Origin: Mnemiopsis leidyi
Taxonomy: Eukaryota; Ctenophora; Tentaculata; Lobata; Bolinopsidae
NCBI GenBank assembly: GCA_000226015.1
Contig: JH154299.1
Coordinates: forward strand, 1-26,932
Length of the DNA stretch: 26,932 bases
Direction of reading: 5' to 3'
In this document: positions 1 through 10,410 of the stretch, one piece after another
How the letters are laid out: every line of letters begins with the position of its first letter
Numbering within the stretch: the stretch's first letter is position 1
Made by a program: the position numbers and the translations under genes
Notes under the pieces: generated by a model
What the model saw: the letters and a program-made list of their open reading frames with translations, nothing else
The model's database searches: none
Told to the model about the DNA's origin: nothing

Positions 1-309
1 ATTGTATCAGTAACCTAGGTAACCATGGTAACGACAGGTATGTAACTTTATTGTATCAGTATAAACCTAGGTAACCATGGTAACGACAGGTATGTAACTT
101 TATTGTATCAGTATAAACCTAGGTAACCATGGTAACGACAGGTATGTAACTTTATTGTATCAGTATAAACCTAGGTAACCATGGTAACGACAGGTATGTA
201 ACTTTATTGTATCAGTATAAACCTAGGTAACCATGGTAACGACAGGTATGTGACTTTATTGTATCAGTATAAACCTAGGTAACCATGGTAACGACAGGTA
301 TGTGACGGA
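1..309. repeat. 52-bp minisatellite, six copies
   Basis: Six tandem copies begin at 1, 50, 102, 154, 206 and 258. The period is exactly 52 bp, except that the first copy lacks 3 bp. Copies are almost identical; the last two read GTATGTGAC where the others read GTATGTAAC. Each unit contains CCTAGG, the palindrome ACCATGGT and the string ACAGGTATGT, which looks like a 3' splice site joined to a 5' splice site. The array probably continues left of the window. It abuts the first visible exon of the IQ-motif gene. Confidence 0.95.
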
Positions 310-316
310 CTGTCAG

Positions 317-2083
317 CTGTATCTACAAGACGAGGAGTTCAGAAGAGAGAGAGAACGTTGTGAGGAAGTTCTAGATCAACAGCTTCCAGGTATTTAAGTG
401 ACATAAATAATATTTTGTATAATGAGGTTTTGTCAGATTTGACCCTTGTTCATCTTATAACTTTTAGTAAATACATAACAATTTAAAGTGGTTGTCAGGT
501 TGCACCATAAATTTTGAAACGACAATTACTGTCTAACTTCCAGATATTCAACCACCGTCCAAAGCTGAAGAAACAGAAACTAATGAACTGGAATTCTTAA
601 AGATTCACACAGAAACCACACAAACAAAAGACGAAAGAGCAGTCCAACACGAGATGACAGAAGCCCCGGATGATGATCACGTGACGGAGGAGATGAAGCT
701 GTCCTCCTCCTCCTCTGCTTCCTCTCTGACAGACTCGGAAATAGAACTGTCTGATGAGCTGACTGAAGTATCGTCAACTGCAGGTAGGTGTCTGTTATAG
801 GCTACTACAAATTAGTCCTGTAGCTACGTTTATGTGTTGTGTAATTAAACGTAATTGGCAAATTAGATACCACTGCGGATTTGTGTCATTGCATAACATT
901 ATAACAACATACAGGGGAAATCGGTGAAACTATTTTATAATTTTATATACTGCAGGTGAAATAATAAGAAAAAACTCCCAGATTCTATCAGTAATCCATC
1001 TGACGAAGAAACGATCGACCTTGAAATAGACGACTTCAACTTTACAGACTGTTCAATAACACGTAGAGTCAACCCCAGACCTCCCCCTAAGACTAGGACA
1101 CACCCAAGGAAGGATATGACTTTGAATGAGAAGACTAAACAGTATCTCGATCAAGTTGACAAAAAGGTAGACAGCCCTCTGTCTAATTCGAATCGATAAA
1201 TTCTACAAGGACAGCTAGTGCTTGAAAATGTAACGATAGCCACAGACCAATGAAAGTGATTAGCAGCTCAAGAAATGGACCCAATTTCTCGGAAAACCTA
1301 ACTTATTTATCCCAAGTATTTGGAGGAAATTACACAAACTGTTTGCCATTAAAAAAAGTAATTAGGGAGGAAATTACACAAACTGTTTGCCATAAAACTA
1401 AGTATTTAGGGAGGGAATTACACAAACTGTTTGAAACAAAGTAACTTTAACCAGGTGTCGTGTAAGTGCTGCAGATCTGTGATGGGGAGGATAGTACATG
1501 AAGTTAGACAGAGTGAGAAGGCAGTCAACATCGCCAACCTCAAACCTTACCAACCAAGAACATCAGTCATAACCAACGTGAAGGTAACCTGCTTTATTTG
1601 GAATCTTTTATTTACATCACCAATAAATAAATTCTTCCTTACAGGACTACTGACATGATAAACACCACGTTTAACATTTCAGCAGTTTGATCTTCAAAAG
1701 ATAAATAACACCTAATCAGTAACTAGTTTTCAACAGGAAGCCGTGGAGTTTCAGATGCAGTACGAGAGAGAATGGTACTCAGCTATCATGATCCAGCGAG
1801 CTTGGAGATCTTACTATCACGAGAAAGTGAGGAAAATAAGGTGAATTTTTGTGACGTTTGTATTAAATGTAGTTGATAAATGCAGCCTTGGCGATTAACG
1901 ACGAAACTTTTAAACTTGGTATTTAATGGCTAATACAGTTTTTTTGGATGTCGCTATTACCGAAAAATTTTCAGGAAATTTGAAAAGATCCGACAGAAGA
2001 ATGAAATGAGGCTGAAGTACGGTCACATTGCTGGATTTGTCTTGAAGAGGGACGCTATGAAGAGAAAACAGTTTGGATTCTAG
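317..2083 (+). CDS. IQ-motif protein, 3' part (six exons, start outside window)
   Basis: Exons: about 317-389, 544-783, 982-1166, 1455-1583, 1737-1840 and 1975-2083 (TAG). Intron phases are 1, 1, 0, 0, 2, all with GT-AG ends, and the exons sum to 840 nt, giving 279 visible residues. The order is a charged helical stretch (DEEFRRERERCEEV), a long acidic, Ser-rich and probably disordered region, a basic Pro-rich patch (RVNPRPPPKTRTHPRK), a short Cys-containing segment (SCKCCRSVMGR), then an IQ-type calmodulin-binding motif (AIMIQRAWRSYYHEK) in exon 5. The tail is basic and ends KRKQFGF. An IQ motif suggests calmodulin or myosin-light-chain binding; cilium or centrosome proteins often look like this, but that is inference. 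I do not recognise the orthologue. The 5' edge of the first exon is uncertain: the frame is open from 254, and acceptor-like AGs lie at 297 and 316. Confidence 0.75.
1322..1436. repeat. 44-bp tandem repeat in an intron of the IQ-motif gene
   Basis: Copies start at 1322, 1366 and 1410, the last partial. Each begins GGAGG(A/G)AATTACACAAAC, followed by TGTTTG. The array lies entirely within the intron 1167-1454. It creates short open frames that are not genes. Confidence 0.85.
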
Positions 2084-3174
2084 TGACTCACAAGTGAAGA
2101 TGACCAACCCCGATTTGTAGAGGTGCTTACAGCTTGTTGCACAATAGAATACCATATTCACAACATTTTAAATGTACAAGGAAGTTGATTTGTAAAACTT
2201 AAATGCAAGTATGAAGGATATGTACAACTGTACAAACAGTGGTGTTATGGTTTGTACAGCCTCCAGTGCTAATTTATGATTTAAAATGTGAGTCAAACTT
2301 CATAAAAACTGACATCTATCTAATTCAATTTAGCTATTTGACGAATCATTTAATCTTAAACCGTATTTCAGTTTTACTTTACCCTATCTTAGTTATATCT
2401 TAGTTATATCTTTACCCTATCTTAGTTATATCTAACAAAGTTTTTTTCCGGTCTTTATATAGCTTGTTCAGATGTGCCTGCCTAATTGGTTTAAGACTAA
2501 AATGGTAAACTGGATATATCCTATCACGTCACATGATATTTTACACATTACAAAAACTCAAATTGGGTACAACTTTTAACAGAAGCATAGACGGAGATAT
2601 AGAAAAGATTTCATTAATTAAACAAAGATTTTATCATCCAAGTACGCACACTCACAGGAAAATTCAAAACCAAACTGAATCATTAATATAAAAGATAAGA
2701 AGATAACCAGCATTTATAAAGTTATGCTCTTACATAAAACTCACTTAAGCACATTTGAAAAACATCTGAAAAACTGAAAACTTTTCATAAAAATTAAGTT
2801 AAGGTCTTTAAAATTTTTAAAGGACGTAACATCACAAATCAGCGTTCTTTGGTCCTGCCTTGATTTTTGTTATAAAAACATGTTCAGATTCAACAGTTTA
2901 ATAGGATTATAAAAAATTTATTGAGCACGTCTTCCTATTATTGAGTTGCAAGTACGGAAATTCCATTAATGAAGTGTCCTTTACCTATTTCTGTGTAAAT
3001 CTGAAATGCTACTTCTTGATTAGGATTGATAACGATCTTTGATTTACTTTTTTAAATTCGTTGATTTTTCGTCCAAATAGTATGTATGTAACGAATCACA
3101 AAATTTGTTACAAAGTTACAAATCGATCAAATAAACCTGAACAGTACCGAACCAGATCCCTCAAAATGCGAACA
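2084..3174. other. intergenic, convergent 3' ends
   Basis: This A+T-rich spacer separates the 3' end of the plus-strand IQ-motif gene from the 3' end of the first minus-strand dehydrogenase gene. A short local duplication (TACCCTATCTTAGTTATATC) lies around 2381-2431. A minus-strand AATAAA at 2917-2922 is a possible but distant poly(A) signal for the dehydrogenase gene. I see no supported gene. Confidence 0.6.
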
Positions 3175-4578
3175 TCACTGCTGAGGTCCATCCACACCAA
3201 TAGCCCTGATCTTCTTGAAGCTGGTCTCATCATCAATAACATCGAGCATGTAGCGAGCTACATCAGCTCTACAGATTCTGGAAGGGCACCCTGGAACCTG
3301 AGACTCAGTGTCACAGGTTGAGATGAGTTTATCTGAGAGGTAAGTCAGTTAGTGAGTGTTGATACTTTCACCATGGAGTTCTTGAGAAAGTACACTTCTT
3401 GAAGTAAAAAAAGTATGACTTAAACTTCTAGGCTGTATCAGATGGACCGCTAGAATTAACCAAGTAAAATTTACCAGAACTACTCTCCACTCAAGACAAA
3501 ACAGATTCCTCTTACCAGTAACAGGTTCGTTAGTGAGACCAGCAGGCAGGACACACGTGTAATCCAGGTGATCAGTAGTCTGGAGATACTCCTCGCTCAG
3601 CTTCATCCCGGCCAGCACCTGGCCGATAACTAGTCTCAGGAACACGTTTCTCATAATAAAACCTGCTTTCTTCCAGTCGTCTCTGTTCGTATACCTGAGA
3701 GTATATTTGTAGACTTTGATAATATGATGATGGAAACTGATGGTGAAAGCCAGGGTTGCGATCTAATATAAGCTCGTTTCTAATTTGGAATTTGCTGTAG
3801 CATGTAAAGCAAATACATCAAGTAGACATCTTACCAAGAGTGCATGAAAATTACTCTTCTTTTTCCAAATTCTTTCATTACATCGGATATATTCGTTGCA
3901 ACTTCCCGATAAAATCTAAAAGATGATAAATAATAATTACATTCATGAAATAGATTCAAAATAATCTAACACGTTTTATCAAAAAATTTTTATCTGTCAT
4001 AATGATTGACAGACTAGCTCTCATTCAGTCTATTATAGATTCCTATCATGACAATATGTTCAAGTATCTACTCACGGGACAGGCTCACTCCAAGCAAGAG
4101 CGAACCCCAAACAGGACATGACCACGTCAGCCTTCTCGACATGAGGCTTCAGATCCTCTTTGTCAAATATGTTACACTTTGTAACGACAAGATTCTCATT
4201 CTCAGTTGTTATCTTGGCCGGGTCCCGCACCTGCAGATTGCAAAGTAGAGTTTTAACATTTCCAGAGATAATCTCATAAACTAACTGTACATCATTCTCT
4301 ATGATTTTCCCTATTGAAGCAATATCTGGCATTCAATAACATTTCTCCACTTGCCTTCATAAGTAGATGCCGAAAAGTCATTTGATTAAAATTTGAAATA
4401 GCAAGTTTATAAAGAATTCCCTGCCCCCATGATTTTTAAAGAAACTAGGAGTGCAGGCCTACATATAATAAACAGCACCTACCAAAGCAGTGACGTGATG
4501 GTTTCTCGCTAGAGCCTGTTTGACTAATTCCTGACCAGTCTGGCCAGACGCTCCTAAAACCAGCAACTTCTTACTCAT
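3175..4578 (-). CDS. NAD(P)-binding atypical SDR, biliverdin reductase B-like (copy A)
   Basis: Five exons on the minus strand: 4578-4483, 4230-4076, 3915-3835, 3694-3516 and 3332-3175 (TGA). Intron phases are 0, 2, 2, 1; total 669 nt, 222 aa. The N-terminus MSKKLLVLGASGQTG carries the GxxGxxG dinucleotide loop of a Rossmann fold, and exon 2 begins with VRDP, a typical NADP-contact position. Later landmarks are ADVVMSCLGF, RRVIFMHSWYT and LDYTCVLPAGLTNEPVTG, then ADVARYMLDVIDDE. These line up along the length with human BLVRB (206 aa) and the NmrA-like group. A soluble NADPH-dependent reductase is expected; the substrate is unknown. The 81-bp third exon is easily missed: without it the fold would lose the strand ending HSW. 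Start chosen as the ATG immediately before the Rossmann strand. Confidence 0.85.
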
Positions 4579-5237
4579 TGCTAAGAAAATATATAGTGAA
4601 AGAACACAGACTTGCTAGCATTGATTCATGTGATAGGCATAAAATATCTGATGTAACTATGACGAATTGGGATGCATTAATGAAAAATGCCGCGTTTCTC
4701 CGATAAAAGAACCATCGCAAAGGTCGAACTTTTCAATTCAAAACACGACAGTATAATATCAATATTTATTACAGTTGCACCAAATTTACAAATACGTTTG
4801 TGGCCGACATTCTGTCCCAGAACATCAGGTACGAAAACGTTGTGTTCCAGAGATTTCGCCTTAGTGACGTCCTGCTCCACAAGAGACAACTTCGTTAGGG
4901 ATATGGTTATGGCAAGAGTCGCTGGGACAAAATGTTCTGGGGCCCGATGTTCTGGGGCAGGACGTCGGGAATCTGACCATATCTTAAAGTTTAAAATTAA
5001 AAAAATCAGCTAAGTTTTGAAAAATTATTTATAATTTTTTAATCCCGTATCACAAATATAATTCGAAAAACACATGCTAAAATAAAAATTAATTTAAACA
5101 ACCGCTTTACCAAATCTGAATTCCTAGAAATTGTATTAACACAAAAAACATAGAATAATAAAGCTATAAATTTTAACATCGTTCGACGCTAGACAAACAC
5201 AAAAATTAAGTGTGATAAACTTTTATTGGCAGAGGTT
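4579..5237. other. spacer between the two dehydrogenase copies
   Basis: This spacer holds the promoter side of copy A and the 3' flank of copy B. It contains an imperfect inverted repeat: 4801-4826 (…TCTGTCCCAGAACATC) against 4945-4970 (GATGTTCTGGGGCAGGACGTC…). An inner pair lies at 4866-4878 and 4954-4966 (GACGTCCTGC / GCAGGACGTC). The arrangement resembles a small MITE-like hairpin. Open frames here on both strands look non-coding. Confidence 0.5.
5222..5227 (-). promoter_or_regulatory. AATAAA poly(A) signal of dehydrogenase copy B
   Basis: AATAAA on the minus strand begins 11 nt after the TAG stop at 5238. This implies a very short 3' UTR. Confidence 0.6.
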
Positions 5238-7616
5238 CTACGGTTCGCCCACTCCAATCGCCCTTACCTTCCTAAAGCTCCCTTCATCATCTATCACATC
5301 CAACATGTACCTGGCAACATCTGCTCTGTTTATCGCCTGAGCAGCGTCGGGCACGCAGGATTCTGTATCATTAATCTTGAATTCCTGGTCTGAAAATTAT
5401 ACGGGTTTTAGTAATAAACCATAACACGTCCGTAAATAATGTAATATTCATTCTGTCTGTGGGATGAAAATTCTGTCTGTGGGGATAAAAATGGCATCGG
5501 AAAAATGTATATAATATCCACCTTGGGATGTGTGGATATTGACAACAACATGCGCATTGCGCAAGATCAGCGTGTTGTTGTTAAGCTTGTAACCGCGACT
5601 CCGTGCAGCGAGGAGAAGTATATAACTTAAGTATATATAAAAGTATATAAATAGTAGTATATATAGTATATATATATAGAAGTACATAACTGAACTGAAA
5701 GATTATAGAAACCTGTAACGGGGCCATGCAGCAAGTGAGCGGGCTGTATACACGTGTAGTCTAGGTGATCTGTACTCTCCAGGAACTCTTCACTCTTCCT
5801 CATCCCATCCAGAGTCTTCCCGATAAAGTACTTTAAGAAGAAGTTTCTGAGGAAGAATCCTCGACATTTGCTTCGAGAGTCTGGGTGTGTGTACCTAGAA
5901 ACAATGGAATAAAAAGTAGAAACAGTGGAATTAAAAATATATGCAAAAAGTCGTTAGGTCTATCGATTTCGCTTCTTTTTAAGGTTGAATCATTGCAACA
6001 CAGCAAATCAATACACTTACTAAGGATTACAAGGATTACAAATATCAACGATAAACAGACGTTAAACGTGATGGCATTGACTGAACAATACTCTCACACT
6101 CAAATTTAAACAGAGTCTACCATGAGTGCAGGAATATAACCCGCCGTCGACCTGCCCCTAGCATGGTCTCTGATAAAACTTGGGCAACTTTTATAAAATA
6201 TCTGAAAAAGTTAACAGTTAAGTGGTGCACAAATGATACCTAGTGGGCGTTTACTTAAGCAGTATCACACCAAAAGCTGAATTCAGTCGAAATTAATTTC
6301 CTTCTAGAATCATAGACTTGTACAGATTCAGGTTCTGGTAGTAACGTTGTAATTCATCCTCATTAGGTACCGAAATAAACAAGGGGTATCACCTACGGAT
6401 TAGGTTCCTTCCTATCCGTCCCACGGAACCCTAGACACGAGATTACAACATCGTTCTTTTCAACGTGGGGTCTTATCTCTTCCTCGTTAAACACATCGCA
6501 CTTTTCAATGGACAGATTTTCGTTCTTTATCTGGATCTTATCAGGATCTCTCACCTGCAGGAGGCATCAAAATCAGTAACGAATACTGAGGAACCTCTAT
6601 CCATTGGCATTGTGCCCCCTACCATTATTATTTTATATAGATAATACAATATATTTAAAATATACGTATAACTGAGAAATGTTTTTATAAATAATTTCGT
6701 GAAATTGTACCGATTTGTACTTATCCGAGAACATGTCAATGAGACAAGTGTTAAATGTAAAATCTAGTATACTTGTGAGCTTAGACATATGTACGAATTT
6801 GGATCTTACTTTATTGTTGTCAAAACAAAACAAAAATTGTTGTCATGCTAATAGATATGATGAATGTCAAGATTATAATAAATAGGAGTTAGGCATAATT
6901 TGATACTTACAAAACTACTAATTTATTATACAAATAATTTGAGGCTCTAATGATGTAATTTAACGAAGATTTCAAGCCTTAATTATCTGTGCGTTTCTCC
7001 TCTGAACACCAACATCATAATTTGATAATTCATTGCCTAGAAGAAACCCAACAATCGTTATCCCATAACTCATCTCCTGATCGAGTTCCCTAAACTACAT
7101 TTAATCGTTGTCAGCTGACGTGCAGACATCCCTTTACTCATCCCCTAAACAGTAAACTCCACTTAATCATTCTCAGCTGATGTACAGATGGATAAAATGT
7201 TATACTTTTTATCAATAAACCGACCACCTAATCACTAATAACCAGAGTGATTTTTATAATTATCGATGTCAGGTGTACTCAGCAGCCTTAACTCTTTAAT
7301 TGCAGGTTATGCAGGGGCTCGTCAGATGACTTTAATTGCAGGTTATACAGGGGCTCGTCAGATGACTTTAAGATTTTTTCTGATTTCCAACATGGCCAAA
7401 TGGTTCATTCATTTGCCCACGAACGGGGTGAAAATTCTGAGATTGCCGAAGTCGTAAATTAAGTCGTAAATTAAGCTCACACACGATAAAATAATGATTA
7501 TAAAACCTTACACGTACCAGAGCAGTTACTACGTGGTCTCTTTCCAGGGCCTGCGTAACCAAGTGCTGACCAGTGTTACCAGATGCTCCCAGAACTAGCA
7601 GTTTCTTGGGCGACAT
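5238..7616 (-). CDS. NAD(P)-binding atypical SDR, biliverdin reductase B-like (copy B)
   Basis: Five exons on the minus strand: 7616-7518, 6554-6397, 6201-6121, 5894-5713 and 5389-5238 (TAG). Intron phases are 0, 2, 2, 1, exactly as in copy A; total 672 nt, 223 aa. It begins MSPKKLLVLGASGNTG (Rossmann GxxGxxG). It then shows NDVVISCLGF, RRRVIFLHSWYT, STDHLDYTCIQPAHLL and ADVARYMLDVIDDEG. The product is a clear paralogue of copy A, which lies just downstream on the same strand. The segment after SCLGF differs most (RGTDRKEPNP here, ALAWSEPVP in copy A). In BLVRB this loop lines the substrate site, so the two may have different substrates (inference). Exon 3 is again 81 bp. The first intron (963 bp) carries a 36-bp duplication. 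The donor of exon 1 is GTACGTG. Confidence 0.85.
5625..5690. repeat. TATA-rich low-complexity tract
   Basis: Imperfect (TA)n with GTATATA runs inside the last intron of dehydrogenase copy B. It produces a Tyr/Ile-rich open frame on the minus strand that is not a gene. Confidence 0.7.
7295..7366. repeat. 36-bp tandem duplication
   Basis: Two adjacent copies (7295-7330 and 7331-7366) of TTTAATTGCAGGTTAT(G/A)CAG plus GGGCTCGTCAGATGAC, differing at one base. It lies in the first intron of dehydrogenase copy B. Such near-identity suggests a recent duplication. Confidence 0.9.
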
Positions 7617-8204
7617 AACCTAACTGCCGATTTAAGTTGGTTTGTTAATTAATAGTGAAGTACCAGCAACTACCCAAGAGAAAATGATTAAGCAGTTGTC
7701 TTGGAATTTTATCGTGATGCCCATAAAACATTCATTAAATATTATAGCCCATAACTGTTTTGGAGCATTTATTATAGTAACCTATTAACTGATTAGTAAT
7801 CTTTTTCTTTGCTAGAAGCGACTCGACTAGAAAAACTATGGTTATTTCCAAATAAACAATGATGCTCTAAATTACTTCATAATTACCTATCTAGTAATTA
7901 TGATGATAAGAAAATCGAAATATTTTTGTGTCAATAATCACCAGTTTCACTTGTGCAGTGCTTCTGGAGGCGAAAAACGCAAATTAGGCACGCGAATCTT
8001 CGTTTACAGCGCCCCTCTCTCCCACATGATAATAATAGTGACATGATAATAGTGACCGTTGAAATAAACTTCGATAAACTGTTCTCTGTCTTTGAGAATC
8101 AGAAATACTTTTCAACCACTTATCTTATGACGATTGCTCACTGAGAAAGTGAGATTAACGCTAAAACTTATTTCCAGAAGAGCAAGAGGGAGATATATGC
8201 AATT
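7617..8204. other. divergent intergenic region (dehydrogenase B / GPCR 1)
   Basis: This is the shared upstream region of the minus-strand dehydrogenase copy B and the plus-strand receptor gene. It is A+T-rich. An acceptor-like TTATTTCCAG ends at 8177, some 27 nt before the receptor ATG, so the receptor may have an untranslated 5' exon here or upstream. No further gene is supported. Confidence 0.5.
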
Positions 8205-9176
8205 ATGAGTCTGATGCTGAGTGACATGGCAGACAGTACAAAAGTCGTCACTCCTAATGTGAACGCTGTTAATCAGACTGAGTTTGTGGCTTATGATTGT
8301 TTGCTTGCTACAGGATTCTCTCTCTGCTTACTAGTAGGACTTCCTGGAAACTGTCTAGCCTTGAGCTACTTTATCAAGACCAAGAAGAGGAATCTATCTA
8401 CTCTCCTCTACATAGCAGCCTGCTCGTTCGATATGATCTCTAGTGTCATCCATCTTCCACTGACATTCAATCTGTTCAACAAAAGGCAGCCTGGATTACT
8501 TGGAAATAAATCGTTTTGCTCAGTGTGGCTGGTCACATTTGGATTAGCTCAGCAAGTTTCCATGTTTGTTGCTCTGATGATTTCCGTGTCAAGGACCATA
8601 TCAATCATTTTCCCATTTTACAAAATTAACAAAAATTATTGTGTTGCTTCAATTATCATGGCTGTGATCTATCATTTAACTTGGGGTGTAATAACGATCA
8701 CTATTTATGACATATTCAGATATTCTTATGGATATGGGTATTGCGAATTCTATTCAGATAAAGACTTCAATAAAGTGTATTGGATAAGCCATAACATCTG
8801 CACAGGAATTCCACCGGTTCTCATTTTTCTTTCATTGGTAGCGTCTATAATCAAACTACGAGGCCGAAGCGCTTCCGAAGAATCAAACAGGGCCAAAAGA
8901 AGATCCTCATTAACAATAATATACTTCTCAGTTATATTCCTTGTCTGTAACACCGTCTACTTCCTTAACAATGTTGCATTTAACTACACCATGGAAGCAC
9001 TTAAACTGTATCCAGGTCCCATCTACGGGAACAACTTCATGTTCTTCTACAGTTGGATTATCGGGGAGTTCCTCAGCACAGTCCTCAACGCTTCACTAAA
9101 TCCCGTACTTTACTTGTGCCGCATGACCAGGATGAGGACATGGCTTCTAGATGTTGTCAGGATCAGAGAACTTTGA
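8205..9176 (+). CDS. rhodopsin-class (class A) G-protein-coupled receptor 1
   Basis: Intronless, 323 aa, seven hydrophobic segments, presumably in the plasma membrane. Class A landmarks: GN in TM1 (Asn49), Asp76 in TM2, Cys105 at the top of TM3 paired with Cys180 in extracellular loop 2, Arg130 in SRT (replacing DRY), Trp160 in TM4 and NPVLY at 299-303 in TM7. An N-glycosylation site (NQT, Asn23) lies in the short N-terminus. TM6 lacks the usual CWxP and reads CNTV (248-251), so the helix-kinking proline is absent. The third intracellular loop is basic (RAKRR), and the C-tail is only about 18 residues after NPxxY. The ligand cannot be inferred; vaguely peptide-receptor-like, an orphan. It is a paralogue of the receptor at 12257-13306. 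The first of several near ATGs is used. Confidence 0.9.
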   Translation: MSLMLSDMADSTKVVTPNVNAVNQTEFVAYDCLLATGFSLCLLVGLPGNCLALSYFIKTKKRNLSTLLYIAACSFDMISSVIHLPLTFNLFNKRQPGLLGNKSFCSVWLVTFGLAQQVSMFVALMISVSRTISIIFPFYKINKNYCVASIIMAVIYHLTWGVITITIYDIFRYSYGYGYCEFYSDKDFNKVYWISHNICTGIPPVLIFLSLVASIIKLRGRSASEESNRAKRRSSLTIIYFSVIFLVCNTVYFLNNVAFNYTMEALKLYPGPIYGNNFMFFYSWIIGEFLSTVLNASLNPVLYLCRMTRMRTWLLDVVRIREL

Positions 9177-10164
9177 TGCCTTTAAAACGTGAACTTAATT
9201 TTGTTGGAGGGGTCTCGGGGAAAAAGTGGGGATCATGTCGCCGATTACGGAGCAAACATTTTAGGTTACCGTTCTGTCCCAAAATATTTTAAATCGGAAA
9301 TTGCACGGCTCATGCAAGGCTTATAGGGTATAAATGTACTTGCATATTTTAGTGTTTTTGTTTTCAAGAATTCACTTCCAAATCAAACAAGTAAGCCAGG
9401 ATCCAAATTCAGTCCCCTACTCTGGTCGTTGGTACAAAGCATTAGTCTCTTTCAAGACTCGAAATGCACGGACTAAATGCTGATTACGGATGTTGGTATA
9501 AAAGGATTAGCCATAAGTCTGAGCCCAAAAAGCCCTCCGCACATAAGTAGAAACTAGGAATTCGAAATTGCTTATTAATTTTCTGTTAGCCATCAATACA
9601 ATTTTATCATTCAATGCGGAATAATTGAATAATAGCTGAAACCCACTGCCTCATGGACCACAGCATGGCTGTACTCACTGCGTCGGCCAATAAGTACAGG
9701 CTCTTCAAAAGGTTAGTTACTCATTCTTCCTTAGTTGGTTTTATTTCATGTCTTTTATTAATATCACTTACAAAGAGCGGCCCCAGCTGTTCATAACGAA
9801 ACTCAACACCTTAATTTAGAATAAAATGATACTGGTAGAACTTCGGGATTACAGATCTTGTTGTTTTTCTGGGCCCTTAAAAGTGCAAAAGCGTCTACAG
9901 AATTAATAAAGATTTCGGAATATACTTTAATATGCTAATATAGTGAGCAGCTGTGCGACATTAATTTCTGCAAATCACTGATGATCCTCGCAAACTAATT
10001 GTTGGGACATCGTTGAATAATTGACAATTTTCCGTAGTACAGTTGCGAATCTTCATCATATATTCAAATTTGTGGAAACTGATTGAAAAATCATGGCCAC
10101 AGTAATCAACCTTTTCAATTGATTTTATTTAACATTAGAACATTATACATGATACGCGAGAATT
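9177..10164. other. intergenic after GPCR 1
   Basis: Mostly A+T-rich and featureless. One G+C-richer stretch at 9653-9711 reads as a possible short exon (MDHSMAVLTASANKYRLFKR, then the donor GTTAGT). I cannot connect it convincingly to other exons. No receptor remnants were seen. Confidence 0.4.
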
Positions 10165-10410
10165 AATAGTTATAGTAATAGTAATAGTAATAGTAATAGT
10201 AATAGTAATAGTAATAGTAATAGTAATAGTAATAGTAATAGTAATAGTAATAGTAATAGTAATAGTAATAGTAATAGTTATAGTTATAGTTATAGTTATA
10301 TAGTTATAGTTGTAGTTATAGTTATAGTTATAGTTATAGTTATAGTTATAGTTATAGTTATAGTTATAGTTATAGTTATAGTTATAGTTATAGTTATAGT
10401 TATAGTTATA
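10165..10410. repeat. hexanucleotide microsatellite, two-block (AATAGT)n / (TATAGT)n
   Basis: About 41 hexamer units. The left block to about 10278 is (AATAGT)n. The right block from there to 10410 is (TATAGT)n, with one small irregularity around 10300-10315. Each block is nearly pure, so a single A-to-T variant has spread through half the array. The minus strand gives a meaningless (Ile-Thr)n open frame. Confidence 0.97.

Noticed and set aside
1431..1658. 75-codon plus-strand frame taken as a gene on its own.
   Set aside because: Only 1455-1583 is coding, as an internal exon of the IQ-motif gene; the rest is intron read-through.
4687..5013. Plus-strand 108-codon open frame.
   Set aside because: It lies across the inverted-repeat spacer, has no domain or exon-like boundaries, and overlaps an equally long antisense frame.
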